Shown here piece after piece: positions 36,725 to 37,620 of a stretch of 37,620 nt of DNA; position 1 is the first letter of the stretch, and the number at the start of each line of letters is the position of its first letter. A model generated the notes under the pieces. That model was not told where the DNA came from. It made no database searches and was given only the letters and a program-made list of their open reading frames with translations. The stretch is taken from assembly GCF_002412165.1 (NCBI RefSeq), contig NZ_NXIA01000007.1, forward strand, positions 1 to 37,620. The letters are read 5' to 3'. A program made the position numbers and the translations under genes. The stretch is from Curtobacterium sp. 'Ferrero' (GTDB lineage Bacteria; Actinomycetota; Actinomycetes; Actinomycetales; Microbacteriaceae).

Positions 36725-37591
36725 ATGACATCCGGACCGGTCAACACGCGAGACGTCGACATGGCGGCGGTCGCGACGAGCCTGCGGGACGTCTGGCCGT
36801 CGTTGCCGTGGCGTGCGGCTCGGTTCGGCCACGGAGCGTTCCACGGTGTCGTCGAGCTCCCCGACGTGGTCGTGCGCGTCGCGTTCGGGAACGATCACCG
36901 GCAGCGGACGGTCGCCGAGACGGAGAACTGCCGGCGGTTCCGCGCGCCGCCCCACGGGATCACCGTCCCCGACGTGTTGCTCGATCCGGTCTCGACGTCC
37001 GCGTGGACGGCGGTCGCACAGACGCGCGTGCGTGGTCGGCCGCTGACCGATGCTGCCTGGTCAGAGGCGCGCTCGGTGTACCTGCCGCTCCTGGACCGGT
37101 TGCGCTCGGTGTCGACGTCCGACGCGTCGGCGCAGGCGCTCCGGCCGGTGCGTGCGTGGTGCGGGGGTCCGCGGTGGCCGGAGCTGGTCGAGGAACTGTC
37201 CGGCCGACTGCCGTCCGCGACGGTCCGTCGTCGGGCGAGCGACGTCGTCGGTCGCCTCCTCGACGCGGAGGCCGACGCGCCGGTCGGCGTCGTGCACGGC
37301 GACCTCAACGGGTTCAACGTCCTCGTCGAGACCGACGGCGTCGGGCTCATCGACGTCGACCACGCCGCCGTCGGCGATCCCGCGATCGATTGCTCCTGGC
37401 TCGTCCGGACCTTCCCGGTCGAGGAGCTCCGGCGGGACCTCTCGCACGACATCCTGTCGCGAGCGCGACTCCACCGGGATGCCGGTTCGCTGCAGGTCGC
37501 CGCAGCGGCGTCCGTCATCGGCGACGAGGCCCTGCTGTTGCACGCCCTGGAGCGCTTCGCGGCGCGGTCCGGCACAGCCGACGGCGAGTGA
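36725..37591 (+). CDS. APH-type phosphotransferase (aminoglycoside/choline kinase fold)
   Basis: 288 residues. The kinase-like catalytic loop VVHGDLNGFNVLV (189-201; D193, N198) and the metal site GLIDVDHAAVGDP (207-219; D210, D212) are intact. The N-lobe contains VVRVAFGNDHRQRT, though the Lys normally on strand 3 is not evident there (Arg51 region). Family members phosphorylate aminoglycosides, macrolides, choline, homoserine or sugars; the substrate is unknown. ATG at 36725 has no strong ribosome site; CAGGAT nine bases upstream is a weak -10. Divergent from the RES operon. Confidence 0.82.
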   Translation: MTSGPVNTRDVDMAAVATSLRDVWPSLPWRAARFGHGAFHGVVELPDVVVRVAFGNDHRQRTVAETENCRRFRAPPHGITVPDVLLDPVSTSAWTAVAQTRVRGRPLTDAAWSEARSVYLPLLDRLRSVSTSDASAQALRPVRAWCGGPRWPELVEELSGRLPSATVRRRASDVVGRLLDAEADAPVGVVHGDLNGFNVLVETDGVGLIDVDHAAVGDPAIDCSWLVRTFPVEELRRDLSHDILSRARLHRDAGSLQVAAAASVIGDEALLLHALERFAARSGTADGE

Positions 37592-37620
37592 GCGTCACGG
37601 CCGGGCGGTCGAGCCGACCG

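Overview
The window is high-GC actinobacterial DNA (about 70% G+C by eye). GTG starts are frequent, intergenic gaps are short, and adjacent genes often overlap by 4 bases. Gene content (ROK-controlled alpha-glucoside ABC system, PhrB-type photolyase, Eis-like acetyltransferase, DUF2087, NatAB) and protein style suggest a Microbacteriaceae chromosome, Curtobacterium being the most likely genus. That assignment is inferred from family resemblance only. I see no rRNA, tRNA, CRISPR, phage or insertion sequence.

Layout. 1-2.5 kb: tail of an FMN-dependent alpha-hydroxy-acid dehydrogenase, a membrane protein and an isochorismatase-fold hydrolase in tandem, and a secreted family 5 glycosidase. 2.6-6.1 kb: a MarR regulator divergent from an NADP oxidoreductase across two strong palindromic operators, a CoA-type Nudix hydrolase, and a ROK repressor. 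6.2-11.1 kb: an alpha-glucoside uptake and hydrolysis operon (lipoprotein, two permeases, GH13 enzyme), divergent from the ROK gene. 11.3-15 kb: a NatAB-type exporter, a TetR regulator and PnuC. 15-19.1 kb: a carbamoyltransferase-like protein with altered active-site motifs, an unknown protein, an SDR, and an Fe-S photolyase. 19.3-22.7 kb: an Eis-like acetyltransferase coupled to a DUF2087 protein carrying an 18-bp tandem repeat, a small unknown protein, and a cyclase-fold protein. 22.9-30.8 kb: an accessory-looking stretch with a monomeric sarcosine oxidase relative, Nudix, two GNATs, a hydrolase, a PQQ-type sugar dehydrogenase lipoprotein and small proteins of the DUF6578, DUF4259, DUF4304 and DUF2625 types. 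30.8-35.2 kb: a GntR regulator, an ADP-ribosylglycohydrolase-fold enzyme, an NCS1 permease and a PfkB kinase, matching the content of the uncharacterised E. coli yegTUVW locus. 35.2-37.6 kb: a three-gene minus-strand operon headed by a RES-domain protein, then a phosphotransferase.

Three signals cut across genes. (i) At least 14 genes carry TAnnnT ending 6-8 bases before the start codon, mostly without a Shine-Dalgarno, the signature of leaderless transcription; this also helped fix starts. (ii) A G+C-rich palindrome built on CGGACGGGAGGC...GCCTCCCGTCCG recurs at four full sites and one half site. Two of the full copies lie between divergent genes, so it is not simply a terminator. (iii) Several convergent pairs overlap at their 3' ends by 19-50 bases.

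The most system-like candidates are the yegTUVW-like cluster, probably ribosyl-compound import, hydrolysis and phosphorylation under a leaderless autoregulated GntR gene, and the RES-headed operon, which lacks the usual Xre antitoxin and carries two unknown partner genes.
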